Assembly (NCBI GenBank): GCA_026770615.1
Contig: MU631725.1
Location: forward strand, 62,457 to 72,873
Length of the DNA: 10,417 nucleotides
Direction of reading: 5' to 3'
DNA from: Pavlovales sp. CCMP2436
Taxonomy: Eukaryota; Haptophyta; Pavlovophyceae; Pavlovales
Position numbers and translations under genes: made by a program. Below, piece after piece: positions 6,590 to 10,417 of the stretch (its first letter is position 1; each line of letters opens with the position of its first letter). The notes beneath the pieces were generated by a model. The model searched no databases and had not been told where the DNA came from. It saw only the letters and a program-made list of their open reading frames with translations.

Positions 6590-8714
6590 GCGGACGACGA
6601 CCCGCGGCTCAAGATCCTGATCCAGGAGGACAAGGCGAAGCGACCCTGCTCCGTGTCAATCAAGTCGGTATAGTGGGGCCAGGAGTGGGCGCGCTCACAG
6701 CCCCTCGAGCGCTTCCGTGGCCAGCTCACGTCGGTCGGGCGGGCGGGTACCCTCAAGAGGTACAAGATCAAGTGGGTCGGCGGGGACGAGCCGGAGGCGG
6801 GCGCGGGCGCGGACCTCATCAAGGAGGAGTTCGACTTCCAGATCTAGGACGGCGACGAGGGCGAGCCGGCGGCGACGCTGCTGCCTCCCCGCGGCACGAG
6901 GCGCCCGCGTCCGGCGGCGGAGCCGGAGGGATCGGAGAATGGCCTTTCCAGGGAGATAACATCGGGGTCGGACAACGACGAGTCCGACTTGGACGACGAC
7001 TCGCGCCCGCCGCCGGCGACTGCCGAGGCGCACAGCGTGGTGTGGACGCTCAATCCTAAGCACGTGAGTGTCGACGCGCGCCCCGGGCTGCGCAGCAACG
7101 GCAAGCTGATCAGCGAGCACGTCTTCCTGAACCCGGCCGAGCTGTTCCACCACTGCACCCCGCCGTGGTGGGACGACGAGGCGATCAAGCGCATCAACGA
7201 GCAGCTGCCGCCTGGGGCCGCGCGCACCGACCGCAGCGAGATGCGCAAGTTCGCCGGCTACATGATGGCGATCGCTCTGCACGACGGCGTCCCGATCGCC
7301 TCGATGTGGAATACGGGCAAATCGAGTAACGCATCCTTCTCTGCCCCGCCCGACATCGGCCGCCACGGCATGTCGCGCGACCGCTTCAACCTTCTGCTGA
7401 CGAGGTGGCGGCTCGGCTCGTGGGACTCCGACGACTTCGGCATCGACCCCTGGACGCCCGTGCGCTGCGCCATCGACGAGTACAACAAGCACTGGGCTGA
7501 GATCTACTCGCCGGGCTGGCTGCTGTGCGTCGACGAGTCGATGAGCGCGTGGCGCGGCGAGAGCATGCCGCACCTCTCCTACGTGCCGCGCAAGCCCGAG
7601 CCGCTTGGCTGCGAGATAAAGACGTCTGGCGACGCGCTGAGCGGCCTCATCCTGCATGTGGACATCCAGGAGGGCAAGGCGGCGATGGGCACCAAGGAGT
7701 TCGAGGGCCTCTACCAGCACACCACTGCCACCACGCTCCACCTCGTTAAGCCGTGGTTCAACACCGGCCGCATCATCTACGGCGACTCGTGGTTCGCCTC
7801 CGTCACCACGGCCAAGGCGCTCAAGCTGAACGGCCTCTACTTCTACGGCGACGTGAAGACCGCGCACCGGATGTTCCCCCGGAAGGTGCTCGCGCGCGGC
7901 CCCGCGGCAAAGGGCTCGTGGATCACGTACACGGCCATGATTGACGGCGTCCTCATGTTCGCCGTCGCCCACCGCAAGGGCAAGAGCCGCGTCGGCATGC
8001 TCATCGCCACCGCCGGCACCTCCGTCAAGGGCACGCCGCTCACCTACAGCTTCACGGAGGAGTCGAGTGGCGTCTCGCGCCTCGGCGTCGGCGGGCGCGC
8101 GGACAAGTTCGTCGTGAGCTGGAAGGCGCCGCGCATCGTCAACGACCGCATGCTCAGGCAGCCGTGCATCGACGCGCACAACCGCCGTAGGCAGTACGAC
8201 TACGCCCTCGAGAAGCGCTTCCGGGGCAAGGCCTGGCCGACCCGCGTGCAGATGATGCTGCGCGGGATGAGCGACGTGAACATCTGCCTAGTCTGGACGC
8301 GCGTGCTGGGCAACAAGGCGCCCGCCATGAAGGTGTTCCGCCATCGAGCTCGTCACCACCGCGCACCTAACGGACTCGATCCCGCGCGCGGTTTCGGTCT
8401 TGACGGGTGGCTCGTCGGCGCGCACTGCGGCCTCGCCCGGCACCCGCACGAGCCCGCGCTTCGTCGTCCTCGTCGAGCACGAGATCAAGTCCTTCTACCA
8501 CTCGGGCGCCAAGGGCGGCACCCAGCGGCAGTGCTTCATCTGCAAGCAGAAGACCTCGTACCACTGCACCATCTGTGGCGAGGCCTGCCCGCTGCACCCG
8601 CCGCAGGTGCGCGGCAGAGCCCGCCAGTTCACGTGCCTCGCGGAGCACCGCGCAGCCGAGCGGACTGGGCGCACCACCCCCGCGCCAGCGGCCCGCCGCA
8701 TCAGCCTCCACTGA
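6590..8714 (+). pseudogene. piggyBac (DDE_Tnp_1_7) transposase, one frameshift and two in-frame TAG codons
   Basis: This is the cut-and-paste transposase of the surrounding element; the family acts at TTAA sites. One frame runs from about 6590 to 8338. It holds an acidic, low-complexity N-terminus (to about 7020) and the RNase-H-like catalytic region with VDE (Asp at 7532-7534), YGDSWF (Asp at 7784-7786) and QPCIDAHN (Asp at 8171-8173). The usual second Asp of that last motif, as in VDxxD, is Asn here. One extra C at 8338-8339 breaks the frame; the next frame continues as AIELVTTAHL and leads to a Cys/His-rich zinc-binding domain (CFICKQKTSYHCTICGEACP, then CLAEH; 8532-8648), the C-terminal DNA-binding domain of the family, ending with TGA at 8714. 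Two TAG codons (6671-6673, 6845-6847) interrupt the N-terminal frame. No sure start codon; CAG at 6585-6587 could be a splice acceptor. If the catalytic part is translated alone it would lack the zinc domain. Probably inactive. Confidence 0.88.
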
Positions 8715-8821
8715 GCCCTGGACCCACCCTGGGCCCTCCCTGGGTCCGCCACTTGCCCCCCGCGCCGCCCAGAGCGCCCCCTGACACGCGCCATCCGCCT
8801 ATTGGTACCTCCTGAAATTGT

Positions 8822-8833
8822 CCTATTCAATAG
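8822..8833. repeat. Subterminal copy of the piggyBac TIR motif
   Basis: CCTATTCAATAG repeats the inner part of the left terminal repeat (6363-6374) and, with one change, the right one (complement at 8998-9009). It is nearly palindromic around one central base. It is a likely transposase-binding site by analogy with internal repeats of piggyBac elements. Confidence 0.55.
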
Positions 8834-9045
8834 AAATCTTTATTTATTTAAAATCTGCATTATATTAGTCACATTAAATCAATTATTGAGGAGGTTTTGA
8901 CAGGCCAAGGCCCTATATTTGCCTCTTTAGACCTTACCTTCCAAGGCTCAGCTCTGGAGCACGACATGGAGACGAGCGGTAATCCTGCGTACCGCGCCTA
9001 TTGAGTAGGTTTGAATAGGATCCGTCTCAGGGGTCTAGCCATTAA

Positions 9046-9490
9046 GCTACCTTGCTATTGGAGGCCCAGTTTCTTCACTCTTCTCCCGGCAACATTAATG
9101 CTCACTTCTGTAATGCCCGATTTCTTAATCAACGCCCGTCTATGCCTGGGGACCCAGTTGTCTTCACCGCGAGCCCGGCTGTCTGGTCCACACAAATGGT
9201 GGCTGGTATACTGATTGTCGTTCGGGCGGCCCCTCGGTCGGCGTGGCCCGCCGGCTGGGGATGCGGAAATCTGCGCTGGCCATAGCAGCGGCGTAGGCCC
9301 GCCGAAGGGGAGGTCGGCTGTCTTCGCGGATGGTTAACTGATCTGGGAAACGGTACGCTCTAGTCCTACCTCCTCTTCTCTGCAGTGCCTATCCTGTTGG
9401 ACGGGCAGGCTTTGCCTCTGGAGTGACCTACGCACCAAGCGAGGAAGGTTTGGGCGAGACCCTCAAATTGCGAGGAAGTCCAAGCGCTCG
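9046..9490. other. Stretch without recognisable gene
   Basis: This follows the transposon. Several open frames exist on both strands, but none shows a domain, sustained codon bias or a credible start. No tRNA or other RNA gene was recognised. Confidence 0.4.
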
Positions 9491-9516
9491 GTGATCTGCG
9501 ATGCGAAGCAGATCAC
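9491..9516. other. Perfect 9-bp hairpin
   Basis: GTGATCTGC (9491-9499) pairs completely with GCAGATCAC (9508-9516) across an 8-nt loop. No T-tract follows, so it does not look like a bacterial-type terminator. Role unknown. Confidence 0.6.
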
Positions 9517-9838
9517 TATACGAGCCCACCCGCGATCTACCTCCGGCGCACTGAAAGGTGCGTGGCTAGGACGGACTCTGCGTGCGGTTCTCGCGCGCAG
9601 TCTCTCGAGCCGATCGGGTCCTCCAGCGTTGAACCCGAGCCCATCTGCTTGCCGGCTGGTCAGGCGTAGCCCAGCCTGCAGCAGCCCAGCCCGCCGCCAC
9701 CCAGGGTGCTGCAGCAGCCCAGCCCCCAGGCGCACTGCCACTGCGTGCGCCGGCGGACACGCCACAGAGTGCGCCGCCGAGCGAGCCGTCGATGGGCACT
9801 GCGCTACCGCTGCGGTCGCCGAGCACGCTGCGCGCTGA

Positions 9839-10417
9839 GCCGGCGCTAGAAAGGTGCGTTCACCCACAACGCATTGCCCAGCCGGCTTCCCAGTCCTCTC
9901 CATCGACGCCGCCCCTACCGTCGCCAAACCCACCGCCCAGCCCGCCACCCAGCTCGCCGCCCAGCCCGCCGCTGCCCAGGGCGCTGCTGCAGCCCAGCCC
10001 GCCGCCGCCCAGTGCAGTACAGCAGCCCAGCCCGCTGCCGCCCAGGGTGCTGGAACAGCCCAGCCCGTTGCTGCCTAGGGTGGTGCAGCATCACGGCCCG
10101 TTGTCAACCAGGGCGCTCCAGCAGCCCAGCCCGTCGCCGCCCATGGAGCCGAAGCTCAGCCCGCCGCCCAGCCCACTGCTGCTGAGATCGACGCGCAACA
10201 CCCCGCACTGGACGCGGCCGAGCTTGTTGCTGGTCTGGAGGAGGGTTCACAGGAGGATGTATGGGATGAAGAAGTGGAAGGCCTGGACACAGGTTGGAGG
10301 GCGCGCTGGGTAGAGGAAGGCCCCGTACCCTCCGCCCTAGCACTGCCCGCCGCCCAGCCCTCTGCCAATGCCGCCGCCCAGTTTGCCCCCGCCGCCTCCG
10401 CCGCAGCCTCCGCCAAG
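9839..10417 (+). CDS. Ala/Gln/Pro repeat protein, partial, one in-frame TAG, runs off window
   Basis: After a TGA at 9836-9838 the frame continues to the window end with only one interruption, a TAG at 10076-10078. It contains VLSIDAAPTVAKPTAQPATQ, six units of an 11-residue repeat (AQPAAAQGAAA type), and then a non-repetitive acidic segment, AELVAGLEEGSQEDVWDEEV, followed by GLDTGWRARWVEEGP and more Ala-rich sequence. The acidic, Trp-containing segment is typical of genuine protein and favours this frame over the Pro/Ser-rich frame that overlaps it (9792-10313). A similar AQPAAAQ block lies upstream in another frame (9666-9725), so an intron or frameshift may join them. No domain is recognised; it may be part of an element or a disordered surface or regulatory protein. 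Confidence 0.42.
9959..10156 (+). repeat. 33-bp minisatellite, six units, coding for an 11-aa repeat
   Basis: Units lie at 9959-9991, 9992-10024, 10025-10057, 10058-10090, 10091-10123 and 10124-10156. The translated consensus is AQPAAAQGAxA. Position 7 is Gln, Gln, Gln, TAG, Gln, His across the six units. Units 5 and 6 are the most divergent. The period is an exact multiple of three, so copy-number changes keep the frame. Confidence 0.8.

Larger units (their letters stand above)
6327..9040 (+). mobile_element. piggyBac-type DNA transposon with imperfect terminal inverted repeats
   Basis: The left end (6327-6378) and the reverse complement of the right end (8994-9040) align in order. They share a perfect outer 10-mer, GGCTAGACCC (6327-6336; complement at 9031-9040), a middle CTATT(T/C)AA-type part, and an inner CTATTCAATAGGCGC (6364-6378; complement at 8994-9008 with one difference). 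The right end abuts TTAA at 9042-9045, the target of this family. The matching left position reads CGAA (6322-6325), so a left TTAA is not visible. A further copy of the inner motif (CCTATTCAATAG) lies at 8822-8833, a possible subterminal binding site. The interior carries a piggyBac transposase on the plus strand, followed by an AT-rich 3' part. Confidence 0.85.

Noticed and set aside
6695..8179. Long minus-strand open frame (about 490 codons) opposite the transposase
   Set aside because: It is Arg/Ala/Val-rich with no domain, and exists because the GC-rich codons of the transposase leave the antisense frame open.
9491..9516. Hairpin as intrinsic terminator or tRNA arm
   Set aside because: No T-run follows and no cloverleaf can be completed around it.
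9792..10313. Pro/Ser-rich, extensin-like open frame
   Set aside because: It overlaps the 33-bp repeat in another frame; the frame giving AQPAAAQ leads into a more protein-like acidic segment, so I preferred that one, though not with certainty.

Overview
The window looks like nuclear DNA of a GC-rich eukaryotic microbe, plausibly a microalga such as a haptophyte; that lineage guess is inference. The evidence for a eukaryote is the first exon of a BUD23-type 18S rRNA methyltransferase, Kozak-like start contexts, a piggyBac transposon, abundant micro- and minisatellites, short AT-rich spacers between GC-rich coding blocks, and no ribosome binding sites or operons.

Layout. Positions 1-410 (minus strand) hold the 5' end of a BUD23-like gene, interrupted by a degenerate trinucleotide tract and followed by a 91-bp tandem duplication that repeats part of the same coding sequence. 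Positions 411-854 form a head-to-head intergenic region with an 8-bp-stem hairpin. An intronless superoxide reductase gene (855-1244, plus strand) follows; its protein starts with an N-myristoylation motif and has a possible longer, Arg-rich form from position 693. Positions 1245-6320 are sparse and repeat-rich. They contain a pair of related inverted copies (1676-1751 and 6073-6118), a 449-bp MITE-like element with perfect 23-bp terminal inverted repeats (3027-3475) holding a compound hairpin, several small or broken coding-like blocks of unknown function (2053-2241, 2531-2698, 3669-3980 minus, 4018-4311, 4561-5359), and a GCC microsatellite.

Positions 6327-9040 are a 2.7-kb piggyBac-type transposon with recognisable terminal inverted repeats. 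Its transposase keeps three catalytic Asp positions and a C-terminal Cys/His zinc-binding domain. It has one frameshift (8338-8339) and two in-frame TAG codons in its N-terminal part. Positions 9046-9490 hold no recognised gene. From about 9839 to the window end there is a partial coding-like block with an 11-residue (33-bp) Ala/Gln/Pro repeat, in which one conserved Gln position is TAG.

The two confidently recognised host genes (BUD23-like and superoxide reductase) diverge from a common intergenic region. The rest is mostly mobile-element and repeat-derived sequence. The strongest points for a second look are the putatively myristoylated eukaryotic superoxide reductase, the tract-interrupted and duplicated BUD23 exon, the MITE with its nested hairpin, and the recurrence of in-frame TAG codons.
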